A stretch of DNA of 64,000 nucleotides from RGIG1934 sp045122895 (lineage in GTDB: Bacteria; Bacillota; Clostridia; Lachnospirales; Lachnospiraceae), in the NCBI GenBank assembly GCA_045122895.1, contig JBGVIE010000045.1:16168-80167 (forward strand), read 5' to 3'. A program made the translations under genes and the position numbers. The notes under the pieces are model-generated. The model was not told where the DNA came from and made no database searches. It saw only the letters and a program-made list of their open reading frames with translations. Of the stretch, positions 6,756-15,348 are shown in pieces. Within the stretch, counting starts at the first letter, position 1, and the number at the start of each line of letters is the position of its first letter.

Positions 6756-8192
6756 ATGAACAGAGATTATAGTGATTACAATTTTGTACCTGTTTACAGA
6801 GAAATATACGCTGATGTAATTACGCCAATTACGCTTCTTAGAAGGCTGGCGGCATCATATGATGACTACTATCTGCTTGAAAGCGTTGAGGGTGGAAATA
6901 AATGGTCCAGATATTCTTTTTTGGGATATAATCCCAAGCTTAGAATTTACTGCAAGGAAGGCAGAGCATATATCAAAGAAAATGATGAGGTTAGAGAAAT
7001 AGCAGGGGAACCGGTGGCGGCACTTAAGGATTTGATAAGCAAATACAAAGCACCAAAGAACAAAGAACTCCCAACCTTTACCGGAGGGCTTGTTGGATAT
7101 TTTTCATACGAGATGATAAGGTTTGCGGAACCTAAGCTTAAGATAAAGAATAATGAATTCAATGACTATGATTTGATGCTGTTCGATAAAGTTATAGCAT
7201 ATGACCACTTAAAACAGAAGATAATCATAATAGCAAATATGAATCCAAATGAAGGACAAAAAAGCTACGACGAAGCTATGAAAAGCATAGATGAAATTAT
7301 GAATATGATTTATGATACTTCACCGCTTCCGGAATCCTATGGTGATGAAAATCCGGTTTTCAAATGCAATATGACAGAAGAAGAATATTCCGATATGGTG
7401 GAAAAAACAATTAAACACATTTACGAGGGTGATATTTTTCAAGCTGTTGTATCCAGAAGATTTGAGGCTGATTACTATGGAAGTCTTCTGAATGCATACA
7501 GGGTACTAAGAACGACAAATCCATCACCATATATGTACTTTATCAAATCAGATGATGTGCAGATTGCAGGGGCTTCGCCGGAAACTATGGTAAAAGTAAT
7601 CGATGGAGAGATTACTACCTTCCCTGTTGCCGGAACGAGACCAAGAGGCGCAGATGACGAGGAAGATTTAAGACTTGAAAAAGAGCTGATGGCTGATGAA
7701 AAGGAACTTGCAGAACACAATATGTTAGTGGACCTTGCCAGAAACGATGTGGGAAAAATTGCAGAGTTTGGCAGTGTGTATGTAAAAGATTATATGAAGA
7801 TTCACAGATTTTCAAAGGTAATGCATATAGCCTCAACAGTTTGCGGAAAGTTAAAGGAAGAAAACACACCATACGATGCAATAAGTGCGCTGCTTCCGGC
7901 TGGAACACTGTCGGGAGCACCTAAGTTCAGAGCCTGTGAGATAATAGATGAGCTTGAACCGGTGGCCAGAGGTGTATATGGAGGCGCAATTGGGTATATT
8001 GATTTTTCAGGAAATCTTGATGTATGTATAGCGATAAGAACAGCAGTCAAAAAAGGTAACAAGGCATATGTTCAGGCAGGAGCAGGTATAGTGGCTGATT
8101 CAGTTCCACACAATGAATATATGGAATGTGCCAATAAGGCGGGAGCTGTGATAGACGCAATTACAAGAGCAAGGGAGGTAAACGGAAGATGA
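6756..8192 (+). CDS. trpE: Anthranilate synthase component I
   Basis: Converts chorismate to anthranilate using ammonia supplied by TrpG; first step of tryptophan synthesis. The N-terminal domain has the LLES tryptophan-binding motif (YYLLESVEGG), which indicates feedback inhibition. The C-terminal chorismate-binding domain (about residues 205-470) has the signatures IFQAVVSRRF, AGTRPRGA, EHNMLVDLARND, LPAGTLSGAPK and a closing GAGIVADS. Full length at 478 residues. An ATG at 6744 follows the leader terminator directly, but GGAGG at 6746-6750 serves the ATG at 6756, which I take as the start. It overlaps trpG by four bases, so the two subunits are probably translationally coupled. Confidence 0.97.
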   Translation: MNRDYSDYNFVPVYREIYADVITPITLLRRLAASYDDYYLLESVEGGNKWSRYSFLGYNPKLRIYCKEGRAYIKENDEVREIAGEPVAALKDLISKYKAPKNKELPTFTGGLVGYFSYEMIRFAEPKLKIKNNEFNDYDLMLFDKVIAYDHLKQKIIIIANMNPNEGQKSYDEAMKSIDEIMNMIYDTSPLPESYGDENPVFKCNMTEEEYSDMVEKTIKHIYEGDIFQAVVSRRFEADYYGSLLNAYRVLRTTNPSPYMYFIKSDDVQIAGASPETMVKVIDGEITTFPVAGTRPRGADDEEDLRLEKELMADEKELAEHNMLVDLARNDVGKIAEFGSVYVKDYMKIHRFSKVMHIASTVCGKLKEENTPYDAISALLPAGTLSGAPKFRACEIIDELEPVARGVYGGAIGYIDFSGNLDVCIAIRTAVKKGNKAYVQAGAGIVADSVPHNEYMECANKAGAVIDAITRAREVNGR

Positions 8193-8761
8193 TTTTACTT
8201 ATTGATAATTACGATAGTTTCTCATATAACCTTGTTCAGTATGTGGGTGGTGGCGATGAAGAAATAAAGGTTATCAGAAATGACGAGATGACAGTAGAAG
8301 AGATTAGGGAATTAGAGCCCTCCCACATTATTCTGTCGCCGGGTCCCGGAAGACCAGTTGACGCAGGAGTGTGTGAAGATGTAATCAGAGAGCTTGGAAG
8401 TGAGATTCCAATGCTTGGAGTGTGTCTTGGACACCAGGCAATATGTGAAGTGTTTGGAGCGACAATCACATATGCAAAGACTTTGATGCACGGAAAGCAA
8501 AGCGAGATAACACTGGATAACAAAGTAGAACTATTTAAAGATTTTGAAGAAAAGACAAAGGTTGCAAGATATCATTCTCTGGCAGCAGATAAGGATACTA
8601 TACCGGAGAGCCTTTTGGTGATTGCAACGGCTGACGATGGAGAAATAATGGCTGTAAAGCATAAGGATTACAAAATATACGGGTTGCAGTTTCATCCCGA
8701 ATCTGTGCTTACACCATCAGGGAAAAAGATGATAGACGCATTTTTAAATATAAAAAAGTAG
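8189..8761 (+). CDS. trpG: Anthranilate synthase component II (glutamine amidotransferase)
   Basis: Class I glutamine amidotransferase that hydrolyses glutamine and passes ammonia to TrpE. The catalytic Cys is in GVCLGHQAI, and the His/Glu pair is in GLQFHPESV. The oxyanion loop SPGPGRPVDAG is typical for TrpG and PabA. The product has 190 residues, the size of a free subunit; it is not fused to TrpD as in enterobacteria. The start overlaps the trpE stop (ATGA). The gene may also serve folate synthesis as PabA, as in Bacillus, since no separate pabA is visible here. The next gene, trpCF, begins 11 bases later, where trpD would normally stand. Confidence 0.96.
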   Translation: MILLIDNYDSFSYNLVQYVGGGDEEIKVIRNDEMTVEEIRELEPSHIILSPGPGRPVDAGVCEDVIRELGSEIPMLGVCLGHQAICEVFGATITYAKTLMHGKQSEITLDNKVELFKDFEEKTKVARYHSLAADKDTIPESLLVIATADDGEIMAVKHKDYKIYGLQFHPESVLTPSGKKMIDAFLNIKK

Positions 8762-8772
8762 GTGAGAAGTAA

Positions 8773-10170
8773 ATGATTTTAGAAGAGATTGCAGCAAAAG
8801 CAAGAGAGAGAGTCGAGGCTGACAAAGAAAAGATTTCATTGTCAGAAATGAAGAGACTTGCCTTTTCTCACAAAAGTAAATTAGATCCTTTTGCTTTCGA
8901 GAATGCACTTCGCGACAGGGATATAAGCTTTATATGCGAGGTGAAAAAAGCATCGCCATCAAAGGGCGTTATTGCAGAAGATTTTCCTTATGTAGAAATA
9001 GCAAAGGAGTATGAAGAGGCTTTGGCTACCTGTGTATCAGTGCTTACAGAACCATACTATTTTCTTGGGAGTGATGAGTATCTGAAAGAAATCAGGGAAG
9101 CGATAAATATACCTATAATTCGTAAGGATTTCACGATTGATGAATATCAGATATATCAGGCAAAAGCACTTGGTGCTGATTGTGTGCTTCTTATATGTGC
9201 ACTTTTAGACACAGAAACTCTAAAAGAGTATTTAAAGATTTGTGACGAGCTTTCAATATCGGCTATTGTTGAGACGCATGATGAAGAGGAAATCAAATCA
9301 GCAATAGAGGCGGGAGCGAGAATAATAGGAGTAAATAACAGAAATCTTAAGAATTTTACAGTGAATGTAGCAAACAGTACGTCACTTAGAAACCTTGTTC
9401 CGGAAGATGTTATTTTTGTGGCGGAGAGCGGAATAAAGGACGCAAATGATATCAATGAGCTTCGCAAAAATAATGTAGATGCTGTACTTATTGGTGAAAC
9501 ACTGATGCGTGCTGATGATAAGAGAAAAATGTTGGCATCATTAAAAGGCACAATGATAAAAATATGTGGTCTTAAAAGGATGGAAGATGTAGAGATAGTA
9601 AATAAATACAAGCCTGATTTTGTTGGCTTTGTATTTGCCAACACAAAGAGATTCGTAAGTGATGAGCTTGCTGTTCAGATGAAAAATGCTCTTGATAAGT
9701 CGATAAAGGTCGTTGGTGTTTTTCAAAACGATACGATAGAGCAGGTTGAAAAGCTTTGCGGTGAAGGTGCAATAGATGCGGTACAGATTCATGGTGATGA
9801 GTCAGAAGAGTTCGTAAGCGAAGTGATGATAAGAACAGGAAAGCCGGTAATCAGGGCACTTAAGGGAATATCAAGGGAGAGCCTTGAGGCAGATTTTAAA
9901 AGATGTGTGGCTGATTATATTATGGTGGATTCTGTGTCGGCAAGGGGGTTTGGAGGTACCGGAAAAACATTTGATTTGAGTATTTTACCGGAGAGCAATA
10001 AGAAAATATTTGTGGCTGGTGGAATTGACGAAGATAATGTTGATGACATTATTGATACTGTTTTTCCGTACTGTGTTGATGTAAGCAGCAGTGTTGAGAG
10101 TGATGGTTTTAAGGATGAAGAGAAAATAAAAAGAATTATAGAGAAAGTGAGAACACATTATGAGAGATAA
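8773..10170 (+). CDS. trpCF: Fused indole-3-glycerol-phosphate synthase / phosphoribosylanthranilate isomerase
   Basis: A bifunctional TIM-barrel pair. Residues 1-258 are TrpC: FICEVKKASPSKG with the catalytic Lys, IIRKDF, GVNNRNLKNF, FVAESGI. Residues 261-465 are TrpF: KICGLKR with the catalytic Cys at ~265, FVFANTKRFV, VGVFQN, MVDSVSARGFGGTGKTFD, FVAGGI. TrpF works first (PRA to CdRP), then TrpC closes the indole ring, as in the E. coli TrpC(F) fusion. The join is almost linker-free: TrpF's own ATG codon survives at 9553. This looks like an in-frame fusion of formerly adjacent genes, or the loss of a trpC stop. It overlaps trpB by 11 bases. Confidence 0.95.
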   Translation: MILEEIAAKARERVEADKEKISLSEMKRLAFSHKSKLDPFAFENALRDRDISFICEVKKASPSKGVIAEDFPYVEIAKEYEEALATCVSVLTEPYYFLGSDEYLKEIREAINIPIIRKDFTIDEYQIYQAKALGADCVLLICALLDTETLKEYLKICDELSISAIVETHDEEEIKSAIEAGARIIGVNNRNLKNFTVNVANSTSLRNLVPEDVIFVAESGIKDANDINELRKNNVDAVLIGETLMRADDKRKMLASLKGTMIKICGLKRMEDVEIVNKYKPDFVGFVFANTKRFVSDELAVQMKNALDKSIKVVGVFQNDTIEQVEKLCGEGAIDAVQIHGDESEEFVSEVMIRTGKPVIRALKGISRESLEADFKRCVADYIMVDSVSARGFGGTGKTFDLSILPESNKKIFVAGGIDEDNVDDIIDTVFPYCVDVSSSVESDGFKDEEKIKRIIEKVRTHYER

Positions 10171-11350
10171 GATTGGAAGATTCGGACAATATGGAGGACA
10201 GTATGTTCCTGAAACATTGATGACAGCAGTAAACGAAGTGACAGAGGCTTATGAGCATTACAAGAATGATCCTGAATTCGTAAAAGAACTTGATGATCTT
10301 ATGAGAAACTATGCAGGGCGTCCATCGCTTCTTTATTATGCAGAGAAGATGACGAAGGACCTGGGCGGAGCAAAGATTTATCTTAAGAGAGAAGATTTAA
10401 ATCACACAGGTTCACATAAGATTAACAACGTACTTGGTCAGGTTTTGCTTGCCAAGAAAATGGGTAAAAAAAGAGTAATTGCCGAGACAGGTGCAGGTCA
10501 GCACGGTGTTGCAACAGCGACTGCGGCAGCTCTTATGGATATGGAATGTGAGATTTTTATGGGGAAAGAGGATACAGACAGACAGGCTCTGAATGTATTC
10601 AGAATGGAGCTTCTTGGTGCTAAGGTTCACGCTGTGACAAGCGGGACAATGACACTTAAGGATGCTGTTAATGAGACTATGAGAGAGTGGGCATCAAGAA
10701 TGGATGACACTCTTTATGTGCTTGGCTCAGTTATGGGACCGCATCCTTTTCCGACAATTGTAAGGGATTTTCAGAGTGTTATCGGAAAAGAGATTAAGTC
10801 ACAGTTGATGGAGAAAGAAGGAAGACTTCCTGATGCGGTTATCGCCTGCGTTGGTGGTGGAAGCAATGCAATGGGAGCTTTCTATGAATTTATTCCGGAT
10901 GAAAGTGTCGAACTTATTGGATGCGAGGCGGCAGGTCTTGGAGTAGACAATCCAAAGAATGCTGCGACAATAGCAAACGGAACGGAAGGTGTATTTCACG
11001 GAATGAAGTCGTTATTCTGTCAGGACGAATATGGTCAGATTGCTCCTGTTTATTCTATTTCAGCAGGACTTGATTACCCGGGGATTGGACCTGAGCATGC
11101 TATGCTTAATGAGACAAAGAGAGCGAGGTATGTGCCTGTAACAGATCAGGAGGCAGTAGCAGCATTTGAATATTTATCAAGAACAGAAGGCATAATTCCT
11201 GCAATAGAAAGTTCACATGCAGTAGCCTATGCAATAAAATATGCAAAAGAGCTGCCAAAAGATAAAATCGTAGTAATCAATATCTCAGGAAGAGGAGATA
11301 AGGACGTGGCAGCTATAGCAAGATACAGAGGAGTGGAAATATATGAGTAG
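10160..11350 (+). CDS. trpB: Tryptophan synthase beta chain
   Basis: PLP enzyme that condenses indole with serine to give tryptophan. The PLP lysine is in NHTGSHKINN, the phosphate-binding loop is CVGGGSNAMG, and the entry GRFGQYGGQYVPETLM is diagnostic for TrpB. The 396-residue length is normal for the TrpB1 type that pairs with TrpA, whose gene follows with an eight-base overlap. The start overlaps the end of trpCF, so the last three cistrons are translationally coupled. It is cytoplasmic, in an alpha2-beta2 complex with TrpA. Confidence 0.97.
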   Translation: MRDKIGRFGQYGGQYVPETLMTAVNEVTEAYEHYKNDPEFVKELDDLMRNYAGRPSLLYYAEKMTKDLGGAKIYLKREDLNHTGSHKINNVLGQVLLAKKMGKKRVIAETGAGQHGVATATAAALMDMECEIFMGKEDTDRQALNVFRMELLGAKVHAVTSGTMTLKDAVNETMREWASRMDDTLYVLGSVMGPHPFPTIVRDFQSVIGKEIKSQLMEKEGRLPDAVIACVGGGSNAMGAFYEFIPDESVELIGCEAAGLGVDNPKNAATIANGTEGVFHGMKSLFCQDEYGQIAPVYSISAGLDYPGIGPEHAMLNETKRARYVPVTDQEAVAAFEYLSRTEGIIPAIESSHAVAYAIKYAKELPKDKIVVINISGRGDKDVAAIARYRGVEIYE

Positions 11351-12110
11351 AATAAATAAAGCGTTTGAGAATGGAAAAGCGTTTATCGCATTTGTAACAG
11401 GTGGAGATCCTGACATAGAGACAACGGAGAAATTAATATATACAATGTCTGAAAGTGGAGCAGATTTAATCGAAATAGGAATTCCTTTTTCGGATCCAAT
11501 CGCAGAAGGACCTGTAATTCAGGAGGCGAGTGAAAGGGCACTTAAGGCAGGATGCACAACGGATAAGCTTTTTGATATGGTGAAGAGAGTTAGAGAAAAA
11601 ATAGATACGCCACTTGTATTTATGACATATTTAAATCCGATATATACATACGGAAAAGAGAAATTTATGAATAATTGTAAGGAGGCAGGAATCGATGGTG
11701 TAATCGTACCTGATCTTCCTTTTGAAGAAAAGGATGAACTTGATAGTGTATGTGAAAAAAACGCAGTAGATTTAATATCATTGATTGCGCCAACTTCTAA
11801 TGATAGAATAAAGACAATCGCAAAGGACGCAAAGGGATTTGTGTATTGTGTATCATCACTTGGAGTAACAGGTGTCAGAAGTGAAATCACAACAGATATA
11901 GATGCAATGATTGGTCTTGTTCGTGAAGTAACTGATATACCTTGTGCTATTGGATTTGGTATTTCTACACCTTCTCAGGCATCTGAAATGTCAAAGAAGG
12001 CAGACGGTGTAATCGTTGGTAGTGCCATTGTAAAGATAGTTGCACAGTATGGAAGAGATTGCTTAGACGAAGTTGCGAAATATGTTAAATCAATGAAAGG
12101 TGCAATATAA
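11343..12110 (+). CDS. trpA: Tryptophan synthase alpha chain
   Basis: TIM-barrel lyase that splits indole-3-glycerol phosphate to indole, which is channelled to TrpB. The catalytic Glu is in LIEIGIPFSDP, and the active-site loop IAEGPVIQEAS and the Asp loop (VPDLPFEEKDEL) are present. The phosphate site GFGISTPSQ and VIVGSAIV close the barrel. The 255-residue length is typical. Its start overlaps trpB by eight bases, and its TAA overlaps the ATG of the following flavin-reductase-like gene (TAATG), so that gene belongs to the same transcript. Confidence 0.97.
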   Translation: MSRINKAFENGKAFIAFVTGGDPDIETTEKLIYTMSESGADLIEIGIPFSDPIAEGPVIQEASERALKAGCTTDKLFDMVKRVREKIDTPLVFMTYLNPIYTYGKEKFMNNCKEAGIDGVIVPDLPFEEKDELDSVCEKNAVDLISLIAPTSNDRIKTIAKDAKGFVYCVSSLGVTGVRSEITTDIDAMIGLVREVTDIPCAIGFGISTPSQASEMSKKADGVIVGSAIVKIVAQYGRDCLDEVAKYVKSMKGAI

Positions 12111-12610
12111 TGAGAGAAATTACTACAGCAGATATTAAAGAAAATGTTTTCAAACAGATAGGAAAGGACTGGATGCTTGTAGGTGCCACAAAGGACGGAA
12201 AGAGCAACGCAATGACAGCATCATGGGGTGGTCTTGGAGTAATGTGGGGCACTGATGTGGCATTTGTTTTTATTCGTGAGACAAGATATACAAAGGAATT
12301 TGTCGATGCTGCAGACAAAATGAGCCTGTCATTTTTCGGTGATGATGCAAAAGAGATGCTTTCATATATGGGCAAGGTATCAGGAAGAGATGAAGACAAA
12401 ATTGAGAAGATGAATCTTCATCTCATAGACGGATACGATGCCCCTGTTTTTGAGGAAGCTAAGATGACATTCCTGTGTAAAAAATTATATGCGCAGGAGA
12501 TGACTGCCGAAAGCTTTACCGATAAGGAACAGATTGACAAGTGGTATGCTGATGGCAACTACCACACTATGTATGTGGTAAAAATTGAATCAGTTATTGT
12601 TAATGACTAA
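12110..12610 (+). CDS. Flavin-reductase-like FMN-binding protein at the end of the trp operon
   Basis: A 166-residue split-barrel flavin-binding protein. The features KDWMLVGATKDGKSNAMTASWGGLG, VAFVFIRETRYT and a late YHTMYVVKIESV match the flavin reductase-like (FMN-binding) domain. Members reduce free flavin or carry FMN in small oxidoreductases; the substrate here is unknown. Its ATG overlaps the trpA stop, so it is transcribed from the trp promoter and under T-box control, an unusual partner for tryptophan genes. The gene ends in a four-base tail-to-tail overlap with the amidase gene, with no terminator between them. A Trp-linked oxidation role is conceivable but unsupported. Confidence 0.85.
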   Translation: MREITTADIKENVFKQIGKDWMLVGATKDGKSNAMTASWGGLGVMWGTDVAFVFIRETRYTKEFVDAADKMSLSFFGDDAKEMLSYMGKVSGRDEDKIEKMNLHLIDGYDAPVFEEAKMTFLCKKLYAQEMTAESFTDKEQIDKWYADGNYHTMYVVKIESVIVND

Positions 12611-13668
12611 TTAACATCATAGTATGATTTTATACCGATAACCATACCATCACAAAGTATGCCAAGTGCGCTATCGTCGTGTTGCATGGCGGCGTTGCCA
12701 AGTTCGATATCTATGCTTGGGACTTTGCTGTAGGAGGTCTGGGTTAAATCAATAGGAGCGCTGCCGGAATTATAAATGGCGGCGCCATTTTTTTGTAAAC
12801 CGGATATTAGGGATTCACCGAGCGCATTGCTCTCTTGCCAGACTTCGCTTACCGGGTACATATTTTTGATCCCGTCGGGAACGGAGGCATAGAAGCAACC
12901 TTTGTTGTAATCTAAGCCGTCGCCATCTATGTGAAGTGATATATGGCAGTCAGCATTGTTGTTGCACATAATGGTTCTTGCAATATTGTCAAGCTGTACA
13001 TCAGAGTCATCTCTAAGCATAAGTACATCAAAGCCTTCTGCTAAAAGCTTATCTCTAAAAATCTGTGCAATCCTAAGTGTTACATCAGCTTCAGGTGTAC
13101 CGTCGTACAGACACATTCCGCTGGAAACCGCAATTGCTTTTAGTGCTCCTGCCTGCGTGGAGCCACCGGTTGTCTTTGGGGTTCTGTCCGGATGACAGTA
13201 CGTATATACATTGGTTCCACCTACAGTTCCATGACCTGCGTTAACACCAATTGTTATATTTTTTCGTCTGTTACCTCTGGCCTTATATAAAACAGCACAT
13301 CCGGTATGGATTATAGAACTGTCGGCAAATTCCCAGGATTCGTTGAAGGCAATGTTTGTTTTGCTGCCCGGACGCACCTTGCCAGATGTAGTTTGCTCAG
13401 TTGTGGTAGTCTCATGATGAGCCGTAGTAGGTGATATAGCCTCTGTAGTCTCTACCACTGTGGTTTGTGCTGTGGTTGTGGATGGCTTTTCGGTAGTTGT
13501 ATGTCTGACTGTAGTAGTATGCGTTGGTTTAGCCGTTTTTGTAGTGACTCTGACTGTTGTCGATTCGCTTGTTGTATCGGTTACAACGGTTTTCCTGTTT
13601 TTATTCTCGCAGCCGGTTGCGGTAAATATGAGTAAACCAGCTAGTAGTAATGATATTCTTTTATTCAA
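12607..13668 (-). CDS. N-acetylmuramoyl-L-alanine amidase lipoprotein (Amidase_3)
   Basis: Zinc amidase that cuts the bond between muramic acid and the stem peptide of peptidoglycan. The start is TTG at 13668, eight bases after an AAGGGGG site; an upstream ATG at 13758 would put ~30 odd residues before the signal. The lipobox is LLIFTATGC. Residues ~25-110 are a Thr-rich linker (TTTVRHTTTEKPSTTTAQTT) spanning the wall. The catalytic domain has the zinc ligands in GVNAGHG, TPEADV and SLHID, and the catalytic Glu in DIELGN, so it should be active. It is anchored outside the membrane and may remodel the wall. It converges on the trp operon. Confidence 0.9.
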   Translation of the reverse strand: MNKRISLLLAGLLIFTATGCENKNRKTVVTDTTSESTTVRVTTKTAKPTHTTTVRHTTTEKPSTTTAQTTVVETTEAISPTTAHHETTTTEQTTSGKVRPGSKTNIAFNESWEFADSSIIHTGCAVLYKARGNRRKNITIGVNAGHGTVGGTNVYTYCHPDRTPKTTGGSTQAGALKAIAVSSGMCLYDGTPEADVTLRIAQIFRDKLLAEGFDVLMLRDDSDVQLDNIARTIMCNNNADCHISLHIDGDGLDYNKGCFYASVPDGIKNMYPVSEVWQESNALGESLISGLQKNGAAIYNSGSAPIDLTQTSYSKVPSIDIELGNAAMQHDDSALGILCDGMVIGIKSYYDVN

Positions 13669-13840
13669 GATAAAGCCCCCTTTTTTTGGATATATCAAAT
13701 ATAGCATGAAAAAATAAAAAAATCTCCTATAATTAATATTACAGTAAACGATTTCCACATAAGATAGGCGAAAAAAAGCGCAAAATAATTTATACTTTTT
13801 TATCCGTCTATAAAATAGACGCGTTTAAAGGAGAAATAAA

Positions 13841-14944
13841 TTGGTTTTTAGCAGTTTGAAATTTTTATATATATTTTTGCCTGTTTTTTTCATATGTTTT
13901 TATGCTGTGAGAAGAAGGTATAAAAACATAGTTATACTTGCAGGTAGTATGATTTTCTATACGCTTGGCGCTATAGATTATCCGGAACATATGGTTATTT
14001 TTGTACTTAGTATAATAGCAGATTATCTGGACGGACTTATTATAGTGGAAAACGAAAAATACAAGAAGATAGTCCTTGTTACGGTGATTATATTTTATGT
14101 AGTCTGCCTGGCTGTGTTCAAATATCTTATGTTTGTAACTATAGAGCTCAATAACTATATAACAGGATATCGTTTTGTTGCAAAAGTTGTTCAGCCGCTT
14201 GGAATCTCATTCTTTTCGTTTCAGGGAATTTCGTATGTGGTTGATGTGTATAGAGGAGTGTGTTTGCCACAAAAAAGCATAATAAAATTTGCAACTTATA
14301 TAGCAATGTTTGAGCAGCTTATAGCGGGTCCGATTGTTACATATGACAATGTTGAGGAGGCACTTGAGCACAAAGTTATTAGCTTCAATCGTGTAAAAAA
14401 TGGAATTGAACTATTTATTCTTGGTCTTGGACTTAAGGTTCTTTTAGCAAATCCATTAGGTAATATTTGGAATGGAGCATGTGGAATAGGATTTGAGAGT
14501 ATATCAACAAAGCTTGCATGGCTTTCGATTGTTGCTTACAGCCTTCAAATATATTTGGACTTCTTTGGGTATTCTTTGATGGCAATCGGACTTGGAAAAA
14601 TGATGGGGTTTAAGATTCCAAAGAATTTTAATCAACCATATATATCTGTAACAATGACAGAATTTTGGAAACGTTGGCATATTACGCTTGGCAGTTGGTA
14701 TAGGGAATACATTTATATACCACTTGGTGGAAATAGAAATGGAACAATTATAACGATAAGAAATCTTTTAATTGTGTGGTTACTTACAGGTATATGGCAT
14801 GGCGCAGGATACAATTTTATGTTATGGGGACTTAGCTTGTTTTTGATAATAACACTTGAAAAGTATGTGATTGGAGATTTTCTAAACAGACACAGATTAA
14901 TTGGCCATATATATATGCTAATGCACTTAATGATATTCCGGTAA
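13841..14944 (+). CDS. C-terminally truncated MBOAT O-acyltransferase (AlgI/DltB-like)
   Basis: Polytopic membrane O-acyltransferase. The MBOAT signatures are QPLGISFFSFQGISYVVDVYRG, FWKRWHITLGSWYREYIYIPLGG and the active-site His in LLTGIWHGAGYNF. AlgI relatives have about 470-500 residues; this one stops at 367, right after GHIYML, where the family normally continues with two more membrane helices. From that point the DNA matches an RsiV-like anti-sigma gene in another frame, so the end of the gene was deleted. The start is TTG at 13841, eight bases after AAAGGAG. No SGNH partner gene is next to it. The catalytic core is intact, but function is doubtful without the last helices. Confidence 0.8.
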   Translation: MVFSSLKFLYIFLPVFFICFYAVRRRYKNIVILAGSMIFYTLGAIDYPEHMVIFVLSIIADYLDGLIIVENEKYKKIVLVTVIIFYVVCLAVFKYLMFVTIELNNYITGYRFVAKVVQPLGISFFSFQGISYVVDVYRGVCLPQKSIIKFATYIAMFEQLIAGPIVTYDNVEEALEHKVISFNRVKNGIELFILGLGLKVLLANPLGNIWNGACGIGFESISTKLAWLSIVAYSLQIYLDFFGYSLMAIGLGKMMGFKIPKNFNQPYISVTMTEFWKRWHITLGSWYREYIYIPLGGNRNGTIITIRNLLIVWLLTGIWHGAGYNFMLWGLSLFLIITLEKYVIGDFLNRHRLIGHIYMLMHLMIFR

Positions 14945-15216
14945 TTGGTAAGTTGATTAAAGTAGTTACAGTTAGAAGTTATTTTTATGAAGATGATAAG
15001 AAAGAATTGAATGCTTCAGTGCCTTCGATTGGTGACAAAGAAAACTCGAATGCTGAAAACCAGGTTAATAAGGATGTGGATGAACTTATCAGGCAGATGG
15101 TTGATTGTTTCTATGAGGAATACAACCAAAATGCAAACGATTTTAAATCAGTGGGGACAGTTGAGTTTGAGATTAACAAGGCAGTTGTGGAAGAATGTAA
15201 ATATCGGTTTAAGTAA
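14911..15216 (+). pseudogene. 3' fragment of an RsiV-like anti-sigma factor
   Basis: Reading in the frame of 14953, the residues ANALNDIPVIGKLIKVVTVRSY lead into YEDDKKELNASVPSI and a helical region ending in KAVVEECKYRFK. The ALNDIPVIGKL-VxVxTxRxY pattern is the juxtamembrane start of RsiV/DUF3298-type anti-sigma proteins. The signal/membrane anchor and most of the rest are missing. It begins in the last codons of the MBOAT gene, so one deletion removed the MBOAT 3' end and the RsiV 5' end. A terminator follows. A short product from TTG 14953 is possible but unlikely to work. Confidence 0.65.
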
Positions 15217-15226
15217 ATTATTGCAA

Positions 15227-15264
15227 GAAAAGCAGGGAAAGATTATTCTCTGCTTTTTTACATT
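15227..15264 (+). terminator. Rho-independent terminator
   Basis: The stem AAAAGCAGGGAA (15227-15238) pairs with TTCTCTGCTTTT, with one G-U pair, and ends in a T run. Nearly the same terminator recurs at 31835-31868. Confidence 0.9.
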
Positions 15265-15275
15265 TCCACTTATTG

Positions 15276-15304
15276 TTGTAAATTAATTATTAATCCGCTA
15301 TACT
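15276..15304 (+). promoter_or_regulatory. Promoter of the decarboxylase-yaaR operon
   Basis: TTGTAA (15276-15281) and TATACT (15299-15304) are separated by 17 bases, about 45 bases before the decarboxylase start and just after the preceding terminator. Confidence 0.7.
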
Positions 15305-15348
15305 AATGATAGTTTGTTTGGATGACGTATTTTTGTAAGAAGGAAGAT

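Noticed and set aside
9156..9644. 162-codon minus-strand ORF opposite trpCF
   Set aside because: Shadow of a well-supported gene; no ribosome site or recognisable domain.
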